Shown here: piece by piece, positions 25,179-33,393 of the stretch
How positions within the stretch are numbered: position 1 is the first letter of the stretch
How the letters are laid out: the number at the start of each line of letters is the position of its first letter
NCBI GenBank assembly: GCA_017476785.1
Contig: JAFUZD010000059.1
Coordinates: 1-64,000 of the forward strand
DNA length: 64,000 bases
Reading direction: 5' to 3'
DNA from: Prevotella sp.
Lineage (GTDB): Bacteria > Bacteroidota > Bacteroidia > Bacteroidales > Bacteroidaceae
The notes under the pieces: generated by a model
The model's database searches: none
Seen by the model: only the letters and a program-made list of their open reading frames with translations
Told to the model about the DNA's origin: nothing
Translations under genes and position numbers: made by a program

Positions 25179-25189
25179 AAAAGAAAGGA

Positions 25190-26458
25190 CTATTCCTGCC
25201 CTTCTTCTTTCCGCTTCCTCGCCGCGCGGCGATGCTTCAGGTATTCCAAGCGCTCCAGCGCGTGGCGGCGCGACTGAATAATTTGATAGCGATACACGGC
25301 ACAAGCCAAGAAGAAGTAGACGGCAGCCTGCACCCACAGCGCCCGATACTCCACGACGACATCGTGCAGCGTGGCACCCATTGAGTTCATTCTGACGAAG
25401 CCACGCACGCCGAATGTGGAGGGGAACAGCCACGAGATGCCCTGCCAGAAGCCGGGAATGCTGCTCTGGGGCCACGACACGCCCGAGAGGAACAGCAACG
25501 GGACGCTGACAAAGACCACAAGCAGCATCACATTCTCACGATAGCGCACCATACACGACACAGAGATGCCGAAGAACACGCAGGCCAGTAGGTAAGGCAC
25601 CATCAGTCCCAGCAAATCGCGCCACTGGAAGATGGAGGTGAACCCAAACAGGCGGGGCACCACCATCGTCAGATAGGCTGCCATTACGGCATAAATCATC
25701 AGATAGCACATCGACTTTCCTATCACAATGCGAAACATTCCGTGGTAATGCTTCGTAATGGGCACCAAATCCTGATAACGATTCGACTCACGCGCCGTAC
25801 CGGCAGAGAGGCCGATGCCAAGCACCAGCGTCTGCTGCAAGATGAGCATCAGCACACCGGGAATGATAAAGTTGCCATAGCCCATCGTGGGATTGAAGAT
25901 GGGCACGTCGGCATAGTCGAGCGGCTGGGCGGTAATCTGCTCTTCACGGCGCGTATAGCTGCCCGAGAGCTGCGTCTGTATAGAGCTGTTCATTGCCTGC
26001 GTCACCAGCACGGCCGTCTGATAGGCGGCCTTATAGGCCAGCATCAGACTCATATCGCAATAGACGCTGACAGTGGTCTGCTGCCCACGGTTCAGCCGCG
26101 TCTGGAAGTCGGAAGGGATATAGTAGATGGCTTTCACCACCTGCTTGCTGACGAGCAACTGGGCTTCGTCGAGGTCGCTGGCGTAGCACTTGATCTGCAC
26201 GTCGGGCGAGGCATCGCACTGGCGGGCAAAGCGGCGGCTCATCGCGCTGTGAGAGTCGTCGACCACGACGACCGGCACTTCGCGCACCACCTCGTTGTTG
26301 TAAATCCACGAATAGAGCAGCGGATAGACCAGCGGGACGATGATGAAGAAGATGAGCACACCCTCGTCGCGCACCGTCTGGCGCATCTCTTCGCGCCAGA
26401 TGTAGCAGGCATCCTGAATGCCCTCTATGATTCTTTGCAGTAGGCTCTCGTTCTTCAT
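25190..26458 (-). CDS. ABC-2 type exporter permease (second)
   Basis: A 422-residue ABC-2 family permease: one N-terminal transmembrane segment (about 33-52), a large periplasmic domain (EVPVVVVDDSHSAMSR onward), then five C-terminal segments with PGVLMLILQQTLVLGIGLSAGTARE. The tail is very basic (RRAARKRKEEGQE). It resembles YhhJ/YbhR-like permeases and is the last gene of a TolC-HlyD-permease-permease operon. No ATP-binding subunit is encoded nearby. The exported compound is unknown. Confidence 0.86.
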   Translation of the reverse strand: MKNESLLQRIIEGIQDACYIWREEMRQTVRDEGVLIFFIIVPLVYPLLYSWIYNNEVVREVPVVVVDDSHSAMSRRFARQCDASPDVQIKCYASDLDEAQLLVSKQVVKAIYYIPSDFQTRLNRGQQTTVSVYCDMSLMLAYKAAYQTAVLVTQAMNSSIQTQLSGSYTRREEQITAQPLDYADVPIFNPTMGYGNFIIPGVLMLILQQTLVLGIGLSAGTARESNRYQDLVPITKHYHGMFRIVIGKSMCYLMIYAVMAAYLTMVVPRLFGFTSIFQWRDLLGLMVPYLLACVFFGISVSCMVRYRENVMLLVVFVSVPLLFLSGVSWPQSSIPGFWQGISWLFPSTFGVRGFVRMNSMGATLHDVVVEYRALWVQAAVYFFLACAVYRYQIIQSRRHALERLEYLKHRRAARKRKEEGQE

Positions 26459-26461
26459 CGG

Positions 26462-27631
26462 TCAGGGTATATATACATAGGTGAGCATTGCGTTCTTGAT
26501 CTTGGCAAGCACCGTCAGCGGCAGCAGCGTGAAGGCCACGAGCGCGGCAATGTGGAACCACGCGTCAATCAGGGGGAAGCCGTTGAAGATGCCCACTTGA
26601 TAGAACATATAGTACTGGCGCAGGGGGAACAGCCACGTCAGCGACTGCAGTGCGCCGTCCATTCCCATAGCAGGAAAAGCCGAGCCCACCATCGAGAAAC
26701 TGAGCACGGCCCACAGCGAGCAGATGCTCATCGACATTCGGAGCGAGGGCATCAGCCCAAAGGCGAAGACGCCAAAGCCCTGAGACGAGCTGACCATCAG
26801 CAATGCCAGTGCCACAATGCGCAGCAAACCGCCGGGATGGGGGAAGTCGAGGATGCCATAGACATAGTAGGAATAGCCTATCGTCAGCGTAAAGAAGACG
26901 AGCCACTGGGGCAGCAGTTTGCCGACGAGTGCCACGGACATATTGTTGCCGGCCATCTCCATCCACTGCTTCGAGCGGTTGAACTTCATCTCCGTACCGA
27001 TGGAATAGGCGGTAATCAGGAAGATGAAGAGCATCAGGACGCCGGGAATAAGCATCGTAGACAGGTAGATGTTATAGTTGGTCCACGGATTATTAATCTG
27101 GTGAAGGTCAATCTTGATGGGCTGCAGGAATGCCATAATCTGGCCGTCGGTGTAGCCCTTTGCCCGCATCGTGGCCCGCCCCACCGAGGCAGAGCCCAGC
27201 GTGGCAATGGTCTTCAGGTCGCGTGAAATCAAAGCACCGCCCGTCATCGACACCATTGAGTAGTAATACGATATCTTGGGCTGCCGGCTGGCCAGCAACG
27301 CGTCGGTGGTGCCACGCGGGATGTAGAGGAAAGCATAAATCTCGTTGCGCTGTATCGCTTCGCGGGCAGCATTCACCGTTGGATAGCGCGCCACGATATG
27401 GGAAGTCTGGAAAGCGTCCAGATTGCGCACGATGCTGCGCGAGGTACTCGTATTGTCGAGGTCAACGACACCGACGGGCAGCTCCGTAGGCACGCCCTCG
27501 CCCATCAGCGAGGTGAAAAAGAAGATGATGGCAACGGGAAACACCACCATACAGAACCAATATATCGTGTTCGCACGGATGATGCCACACTCGCGCAAGG
27601 CAATCTGTAGAATCTGGCGTAGCCGCTCCAT
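26462..27631 (-). CDS. ABC-2 type exporter permease (first)
   Basis: A 389-residue permease with the same layout as the next gene: N-terminal segment (about 20-40), periplasmic domain with PVGVVDLDNTSTSRSIVRNL, and a C-terminal bundle with STMLIPGVLMLFIFLITAYSIGTEMKFNRS. The pair probably forms a heterodimer. It starts 15 bases after the HlyD gene and ends 3 bases before the second permease. Confidence 0.86.
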   Translation of the reverse strand: MERLRQILQIALRECGIIRANTIYWFCMVVFPVAIIFFFTSLMGEGVPTELPVGVVDLDNTSTSRSIVRNLDAFQTSHIVARYPTVNAAREAIQRNEIYAFLYIPRGTTDALLASRQPKISYYYSMVSMTGGALISRDLKTIATLGSASVGRATMRAKGYTDGQIMAFLQPIKIDLHQINNPWTNYNIYLSTMLIPGVLMLFIFLITAYSIGTEMKFNRSKQWMEMAGNNMSVALVGKLLPQWLVFFTLTIGYSYYVYGILDFPHPGGLLRIVALALLMVSSSQGFGVFAFGLMPSLRMSMSICSLWAVLSFSMVGSAFPAMGMDGALQSLTWLFPLRQYYMFYQVGIFNGFPLIDAWFHIAALVAFTLLPLTVLAKIKNAMLTYVYIP

Positions 27632-27646
27632 TCGCAGTCTCTGATG

Positions 27647-28633
27647 CTAATCCTTAATGACCAACGACATTCCCGGGCGCAGTCCCTCGAGCTTCTCTAC
27701 GGGCCGCGCCTTCACCTCAAAGGTCTTCAGGTCGTACTGCCCGTTGGCCTTCGTTGCCTTCCATACGGCATAGGAGCCCTCGTCCTTCAGTTGGTAGACC
27801 TTCATCTGCACCGTCTTGTTGAATGCCGGGACGAAGGCCTCGAACGTCTTGCCCACGGCCAGCCCGTTCAGTTGGTCCTCGCGCACATTGAAGGTGCCCC
27901 ACATATCGCTCATCACCGAGATGGTCATAATGGGCGAGCCAGTGCCCACCAGCTCTCCCACCTTCGGGTAGATGTCACTCACCTCGCCCTCCATCTGGGC
28001 TATCTGGACAGTCTCGCTGATATACGAGTTCACTTCCTGCACGGCACCGCGGGCACGATTGACCTGTGCCGCAGCTGCCTGTTTCTCTTCGCGACGGGCT
28101 CCGTTGCGTGCCAGATCATACTGACTCTTGGCTGCTTTCATCTGAGCCTCCATCGCCTTATAGTTGGCCAGTGCCTCGTCGCGTTTCTGTGCACTCATCA
28201 CGCCCTCTTGGAACAGGCGCTCCACACGCTTATACGACTTCTCGGCGATGTCCAGCCCGGCCAATGCCTGCTGGTAGACTTGATAGGCACCGTTAATCTG
28301 TTCTTGGCGCGCGCCGTTCTGGGCCATCTGCTCCATTGCCGAAGCGGCACTCTCTGCGCTCTGCGCCTGCTCCATCCGCGCCCGCACTTCGGGGGCATCG
28401 AGGATGGCCAGCGTGTCGCCCACTTTCACGTAGTCGCCTTCTTTGACCCGTATCTCCAGAATGCGCCCGGGCACCTTCGACGATACGCGATACTCGCTCA
28501 CTTCCACTTGGCCCTGTATCACCTCTGGATTGCGACCCAGCGCGAAGAAGCCTATCAATGCTACGATGGCCACTACGGCGGCAAAACCGATGATGGCAAG
28601 CAGGATGTTGTTATGCTGTGACTTTGCTGACAT
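27647..28633 (-). CDS. HlyD/EmrA-type membrane fusion protein
   Basis: A 328-residue periplasmic adaptor with one N-terminal transmembrane segment (about 10-30), a split biotinyl-lipoyl domain (GRILEIRVKEGDYVKVGDTLAILDAPEV is spread over about 52-80; its partner near VSDIYPKVGELVGTGSPI), and a long alpha-hairpin between (AQSAESAASAMEQMAQNG through AAAAQVNRARGAVQEV). It should link the two permeases to the TolC-family channel encoded just upstream. Confidence 0.9.
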   Translation of the reverse strand: MSAKSQHNNILLAIIGFAAVVAIVALIGFFALGRNPEVIQGQVEVSEYRVSSKVPGRILEIRVKEGDYVKVGDTLAILDAPEVRARMEQAQSAESAASAMEQMAQNGARQEQINGAYQVYQQALAGLDIAEKSYKRVERLFQEGVMSAQKRDEALANYKAMEAQMKAAKSQYDLARNGARREEKQAAAAQVNRARGAVQEVNSYISETVQIAQMEGEVSDIYPKVGELVGTGSPIMTISVMSDMWGTFNVREDQLNGLAVGKTFEAFVPAFNKTVQMKVYQLKDEGSYAVWKATKANGQYDLKTFEVKARPVEKLEGLRPGMSLVIKD

Positions 28634-28663
28634 AATATATAATTTCTTGATGAATGATTCTTC

Positions 28664-30172
28664 TTAATATTGCAGTACGCCCAACGAGCGCTGCAAGTTG
28701 ACCTGACTGAGCCGCACGTCGATTTCGGCATCAATCATCTGCGACTGCGCCTGCAGCCAAGCCGTCTGGGCCTCCATCACCGTGGTCGACTGGATGACGC
28801 CCTCGCTGAATCCCAGATTGGCCGTGCGCAGATTCTCGTCGGCGCGGCGCGTGCTGGCCTTCGCCAGTGCCAGTCGTTTGTTGGCCTCGGTCAGTTGGTG
28901 ATTGCTCTGGCTCACCTGCAGCTCTATCTTCTCCTGTGCCTCGCTCAGCTCAAGAGTGGCAATGGCCGTGGCTCCCTTTGCCGCGCGCACCTTATAGCCC
29001 ACGTCGCCCCAGTTCCAGACGGGCACCCGCACCATCACGCCGATGTTCCACACACCGGCGAACTTGTTCTGGAATCCATTGTAGACGTTGGGATTGGTGA
29101 CGGCATAGCCACCGACGAGCGCTACCTGAGGCAGATTGCCCGCCCGCAAGAGGCTGGTGGCCTGCTTGCTCAGGTCTACGGTATTCTGCAGCATCTTCAG
29201 TTCTGGACGGTTGGCAATGGCATCTTCGGCGTTGCCCTGTGCCGTCAGGCTCACTTCCGAGAGGTTTTCGGCATCCTCGTCGGCCAGCGTCAGCTGCCCG
29301 TCGAGCGGCAGGCCGCACAGCTGAGCCAGATACATCTTAGCCAGCTGCAAGCCGTCGTCGACACGCGTCAGCGACATCTCGGCCTCGTTGACCTTCACCG
29401 ATACGCTCAGCCCCTCGCTGCGCGTGGCCACTCCCTCGCGAATCATAGCCTGCACGTCGTCGTCGAGCTTCTGCACCAGCTTCAGATAGCTTTGCGCCAG
29501 CTTCTGCTTATGCTTCAGCGAGACTACTGTCCAGTAGGCCTGATCGATGTTGTAGAGCGTCGTCTGCCTCTTAGCCTCGGCCGAGTTCTCGGTCATCTGC
29601 TCACTGATGTCGGCCATACGGTTCATCGCCGTGATGCTGCCGCCCATATAGACCGGCTGTGTGACTACGACCGCACCGGCAAAAAGATGGTGGGTGTTGG
29701 TGTGGAAGGCATCGACGATGCCCTGCCCTACCGCATTCAGCCCCCCGGCCGCCTCGGTCAGCGGCGACGCCACAAGCTGCTGGATGCCCTCGGCCGTAAC
29801 CCCGGCCTGCCCCAATGCCTGCAGCAGGTTGGCGGGCAGCGAGCCGAGCAGGTCGGTCACGTGGCTGCTGGCTCCTGCAACGGCATTCGTACCGAGGTTG
29901 GAGAGCGTCGACTTCTGGTCGTCGCTGAGCAGACTAATCTGGCGGCTGGTGTACTCGTAGCCGGCCAGTGCCGTGACGCGCGGCAGATACTTGGTGCGGG
30001 CCGAGCGGCGCAGATTGGCGGCCACGTCCTGCTTCACCCGCGCTACGGCAAGCTGCTTGTTGTTGCGCAGCGCCAGTGCCCGGCAACTGTCGAGCGAGAG
30101 CAGCCGCTGCGCCGCTACGGGCAGCATACCGCCGGCAAGCAGACAGATGGCAATGATTCTCTTCATACGCAT
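28664..30172 (-). CDS. TolC-family outer membrane efflux channel
   Basis: A 502-residue TolC-like protein with a signal peptide (about residues 1-21) and two repeats of the outer-membrane efflux domain; the typical SLDSCRALALRNNKQLAVARV opens the first repeat and ANRPELKMLQNTVDLSKQA the second. It carries a roughly 75-residue Ala/Gly-rich insertion at about 85-150 (TNAVAGASSHVTDLLGSL, GLNAVGQGIVDAF). The insertion has ordinary codon use. First of the four exporter genes after the coiled-coil gene. Confidence 0.9.
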   Translation of the reverse strand: MRMKRIIAICLLAGGMLPVAAQRLLSLDSCRALALRNNKQLAVARVKQDVAANLRRSARTKYLPRVTALAGYEYTSRQISLLSDDQKSTLSNLGTNAVAGASSHVTDLLGSLPANLLQALGQAGVTAEGIQQLVASPLTEAAGGLNAVGQGIVDAFHTNTHHLFAGAVVVTQPVYMGGSITAMNRMADISEQMTENSAEAKRQTTLYNIDQAYWTVVSLKHKQKLAQSYLKLVQKLDDDVQAMIREGVATRSEGLSVSVKVNEAEMSLTRVDDGLQLAKMYLAQLCGLPLDGQLTLADEDAENLSEVSLTAQGNAEDAIANRPELKMLQNTVDLSKQATSLLRAGNLPQVALVGGYAVTNPNVYNGFQNKFAGVWNIGVMVRVPVWNWGDVGYKVRAAKGATAIATLELSEAQEKIELQVSQSNHQLTEANKRLALAKASTRRADENLRTANLGFSEGVIQSTTVMEAQTAWLQAQSQMIDAEIDVRLSQVNLQRSLGVLQY

Positions 30173-30207
30173 TAAGCTATACGATATATATAATGGTTTG
30201 CAGATTC

Positions 30208-31080
30208 TTATTTCAATGCAAAGGTGCGCGAGCCTATCATCTGGCCGTCGGCAAAGATGCTGACGACGTAGTTGCCCGCGCTGAGGAACTGGTCTACCGT
30301 CCAGTACATCTGGACAGGCGTCTCCTCGCCGTTATACTCCACCGACTTCTTCATCGAGGCCGTCAGCTGGCGGTTCTCATAACTGAAGCTGCCGGCATTG
30401 CCCAGCGTCTCGCCTGCCGGCGAGGTGACGCGCACATAGAGCGTGCGCTCGCCGTTGGCGGCCGTCACGTTGCGGGCTATGACGAAAGAGACGCTGAGGG
30501 TCTTGCAGTCCTTCAGCTTCTTGGCAGCCTTCTGCCGCTTGTTGAGCGGTGTCAGCTGAATACCGGTAGCGTCCAGCTGGGCTGCGATGGCCACTTTCTG
30601 CGAGAGCGATTCCCGTTCGCTGCTGAGACCCTCTATCTGGCGGTTGCTCTCTGCCAGCTGACCGCGCATCTGGGTGTTCTCGGCCGTCAGGCTCTCGTTC
30701 AGCCGGTTGAGCGAGTCTATCTGCAACACGTAGCTGCGCAGCACCTCGCGCACGGTGGCGAGCTCGCGTTTCAGACGGGCTATCTCTCGCGCGTCCGTGC
30801 TCTTCACCTGCTTCAGTTCCTCAAGCAACTGCTGCGTGCGCAGCTGCTCGCGGCTCAGCTGGGCCACGATGGAGTCGTTGTTGATACGGGTCTTCATCTC
30901 GCTGTATTGACGGGCAAACTGCTGGTACTCGTTTTCCATCTCCAGCTTGTCCATTGCGGCCAGTTCCTGCATCTCCTGATTGGCCTGCCGCTGCTCGCGC
31001 AGACTAATGCCAAGCCACGCCAAACCGCCTACAAGCAGGGCGATGAGCACCAAGAGCGAAGCCAGAATCTTCTTGTTCAT
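30208..31080 (-). CDS. Membrane-anchored coiled-coil protein at the head of the exporter operon
   Basis: A 290-residue protein with an N-terminal transmembrane anchor (about 6-24), a long coiled coil (about 28-165, for example LREQRQANQEMQELAAMD and LNRLNESLTAENTQMRG) and a C-terminal beta domain (NVTAANGERTLYVRVTSPAGE). It lies 35 bases upstream of the TolC-family gene and has the operon's promoter, so it may be a periplasmic helper of the exporter. I do not recognise a named family. Confidence 0.7.
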   Translation of the reverse strand: MNKKILASLLVLIALLVGGLAWLGISLREQRQANQEMQELAAMDKLEMENEYQQFARQYSEMKTRINNDSIVAQLSREQLRTQQLLEELKQVKSTDAREIARLKRELATVREVLRSYVLQIDSLNRLNESLTAENTQMRGQLAESNRQIEGLSSERESLSQKVAIAAQLDATGIQLTPLNKRQKAAKKLKDCKTLSVSFVIARNVTAANGERTLYVRVTSPAGETLGNAGSFSYENRQLTASMKKSVEYNGEETPVQMYWTVDQFLSAGNYVVSIFADGQMIGSRTFALK

Positions 31081-31111
31081 ACCTTATATATTAATACATT
31101 TCAAAAGTGCT

Positions 31112-31142
31112 GCAAAGATAAACCATTTAGCCGAAACGGCAA
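31112..31142 (-). promoter_or_regulatory. Promoter of the exporter operon
   Basis: On the minus strand, TTG (31142-31140), 19 bases, TATCTTTGC (31120-31112), 32 bases before the coiled-coil gene start. Confidence 0.82.
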
Positions 31143-31282
31143 AGAAAAAATTCTTAGCAAACCTTTAACAACTTTAAATTTAAGATAAATAGGGAAAAAA
31201 TGAACAATTTTTATCATTTCGACACGGCCATTCCATCGCGAGAAGCGGCCTCGCCAATGCATCCGACACAATGGAGCGCGAC

Positions 31283-31344
31283 GAAATTCTCGCGAGAATT
31301 TTCAGAATTTTCGCGAGAATTCCAAAAATTCTCGCGAGAATTTC
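31283..31344. promoter_or_regulatory. Second triple TTCTCGCGAGAA palindrome array with 21-bp period
   Basis: Three palindromes with TCGCGA centres at 31292.5, 31313.5 and 31334.5, again exactly 21 bp apart. Sequence and linkers closely match the array at 11791-11852. It lies in the 342-base gap between the divergent exporter and cytochrome bd promoters and ends about 10 bases upstream of the TTG of the cyd promoter. The rest of the gap is AT-rich and shows nothing else. Confidence 0.78.
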
Positions 31345-31353
31345 TCCGTTCGC

Positions 31354-31385
31354 TTGGCACTTTCGACTATAATTACTATATTTGC
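31354..31385 (+). promoter_or_regulatory. Promoter of the DUF4492-cydAB operon
   Basis: TTG (31354-31356), 20 bases, TATATTTGC (31377-31385), 37 bases before the DUF4492 start. Confidence 0.8.
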
Positions 31386-31422
31386 GAGGTGAAACAACAT
31401 CCATAACAGACCATCAAAGGCT

Positions 31423-31650
31423 ATGAACAAGCAAAGTTTTCTGTATCGCGCATTCGACCTCTACTACGAGGGATTCAAGAATATGACGCTGGGCCGCACG
31501 CTGTGGACCATCATCCTCATCAAGCTGTTCATTATGTTTGCCATCCTCAAAGTATTCTTCTTCCCCAACTTCCTGAAGAAGCACGCCGAAAGCGGAGCGG
31601 AGCCCGACTACGTAGCCACGGAGATGATAGAACGGGCAACGACGCCATAA
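31423..31650 (+). CDS. DUF4492 protein, likely cytochrome bd accessory subunit
   Basis: A 75-residue protein with one transmembrane helix (about 26-46, LWTIILIKLFIMFAILKVFFF), preceded by FDLYYEGFKNMTLGRTLW. DUF4492 genes are typically found directly upstream of cydA in Bacteroidota, as here (66 bases before cydA). A single-helix protein in this place could be the counterpart of the small CydX/CydS subunits; that role is inference. Confidence 0.85.
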   Translation: MNKQSFLYRAFDLYYEGFKNMTLGRTLWTIILIKLFIMFAILKVFFFPNFLKKHAESGAEPDYVATEMIERATTP

Positions 31651-31715
31651 AAGGATGAAAAGACGGGCTGCCTGCCCCAAAAAACAATCGACAAACTCAA
31701 AATCCAGATTCAAAT

Positions 31716-33356
31716 ATGAACGATTTACTATTGAACATCGATGCCAGCGCCATCAACTGGGCGAGAGCGCAATTCGCGCTGACGGCAATCTACCACTGGC
31801 TGTTCGTGCCGCTGACGCTCGGACTGGCCGTGATTATGGGAATTATGGAGACGTGCTGGTATCGCACGCGCAACACGTTCTGGCGCGACGCGGCGCAGTT
31901 CTGGCAGAAGCTCTTCGGCATCAACTTCGCTATGGGTGTGGCCACGGGCATCATCCTCGAGTTTGAGTTCGGTACCAACTGGTCGAACTACTCGTGGTTC
32001 GTGGGCGACATCTTTGGCGCGCCGCTGGCCATCGAGGGCATCGTGGCCTTCTTTATGGAGTCTACGTTTGTGGCCGTGATGTACTTCGGATGGAAGAAAG
32101 TGTCGGCCGGATTCCACTTGGCCTCCACGTGGCTCACCGGCCTCGGTGCCACCATCTCGGCGTGGTGGATTCTGGTAGCCAACGCGTGGATGCAGTATCC
32201 CGTGGGCTGCACGTTCAACCCCGAGACGATGCGCAACGAGATGACGTCGTTTGCCGAAGTGGCCTTCTCGCCCTTCGCCATCGACAAGTTCTGCCACACG
32301 GTCATCTCTGCTTGGATTATCGGAGCCGTGTTCGTCGTGGCCGTGTCAAGCTGGTACCTGCTGAAGCGGCGCGAAGAGCGGCTGGCCGTGGAGAGCATCC
32401 GCATCGCTGCCATCGTGGGCCTCATTGCCTCCGTCGGCGCTGCCCTTACCGGCCATAAGTCGGGACAGAGCGTGGCACAGGTGCAGCCGATGAAGCTGGC
32501 CGCAATGGAAGCCCTCTACAACGGTGGCACCGAGCAAGGACTGACAGCCGTCGCTTGGGTCAACCCCTTTGTACAGCCCGACTACGAGAACCTGCAGGAG
32601 GCCCCGCTGAAAATCGATATGCCCTACGCCCTCTCCATAATGGCCACCAACGACCCGAATGGCTACGTACCGGGCATCAACGACATTCTGAACGGATATA
32701 CCACGCCCGACGGCCACGTAGAGCCTTCGGTCGACGAAAAGATAGCGCGCGGCCGGAAAGCCATCAGCGCACTGGCCTCCTACCGACAGGCAAAGAAGGC
32801 GGGCGACAGTCTTGCTGCCGCGGCCGCACTGCCCACGCTGCGCGAGAATATGCCCTACTTCGGCTACGGATACGTGAAAGACAAGCACGACGTGGTGCCC
32901 TACGTGCCCATCAACTTCTGGGCATTCCGTATAATGGTAGGACTGGGCTGTCTCTTCATTCTCTTCTTCGGCGTGCTGGTGATTCTGGCCTTCAGGATTC
33001 CCGTCGTGTCAGTCACGCTGCGCCGGTTGCTGGCCACCTTCGGCCTACTGCCTGAGACCGAGGCCGACGCGCACACCATCACCGGACTGCCTGCTTGGCA
33101 CTACTGGGCAGCCATCGCACTGGTTCCGCTGGCCTACATCGCCTCGGAGAGTGGATGGCTCGTGGCTGAGTTTGGCCGCCAGCCGTGGACTATACAGGAT
33201 ATGTTGCCCACGTGGGCAGCCGTCAGCGACATCAACGGCAGCTCCGTAGCCCTGACGTTCTTTATCTTCCTGTTCCTCTTCACGCTGATGCTCGGTGTGG
33301 AAATCAACATCCTGCTGAAGCAAATCAAGAAAGGACCGGAGTATTCTGAGAGTTAA
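31716..33356 (+). CDS. cydA: Cytochrome bd quinol oxidase subunit I
   Basis: A 546-residue integral membrane subunit that binds hemes b558, b595 and d. Visible signatures: ARAQFALTAIYHWLFVPLTLG with the heme-ligand His, GVATGIILEFEFGTNW, the quinol-loop region after GHKSGQSVAQVQPMKLAAME, and EFGRQPWTI, the CydA GRQPW motif. About nine transmembrane segments are seen. The oxidase reduces O2 with high affinity. It is preceded by DUF4492 and followed by cydB 37 bases later. The last residues GPEYSES end in repeat-like DNA but the body is complete. Confidence 0.97.
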   Translation: MNDLLLNIDASAINWARAQFALTAIYHWLFVPLTLGLAVIMGIMETCWYRTRNTFWRDAAQFWQKLFGINFAMGVATGIILEFEFGTNWSNYSWFVGDIFGAPLAIEGIVAFFMESTFVAVMYFGWKKVSAGFHLASTWLTGLGATISAWWILVANAWMQYPVGCTFNPETMRNEMTSFAEVAFSPFAIDKFCHTVISAWIIGAVFVVAVSSWYLLKRREERLAVESIRIAAIVGLIASVGAALTGHKSGQSVAQVQPMKLAAMEALYNGGTEQGLTAVAWVNPFVQPDYENLQEAPLKIDMPYALSIMATNDPNGYVPGINDILNGYTTPDGHVEPSVDEKIARGRKAISALASYRQAKKAGDSLAAAAALPTLRENMPYFGYGYVKDKHDVVPYVPINFWAFRIMVGLGCLFILFFGVLVILAFRIPVVSVTLRRLLATFGLLPETEADAHTITGLPAWHYWAAIALVPLAYIASESGWLVAEFGRQPWTIQDMLPTWAAVSDINGSSVALTFFIFLFLFTLMLGVEINILLKQIKKGPEYSES

Positions 33357-33393
33357 CTGTGAATGATTTGGAATTAAGAATAAGATAAAAGCT

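Noticed and set aside
28670..30175. A 501-codon open frame antisense to the TolC-family gene
   Set aside because: It mirrors the real gene in a GC-rich region; the minus-strand protein has a signal peptide and TolC repeats, while the antisense product has no recognisable motifs.
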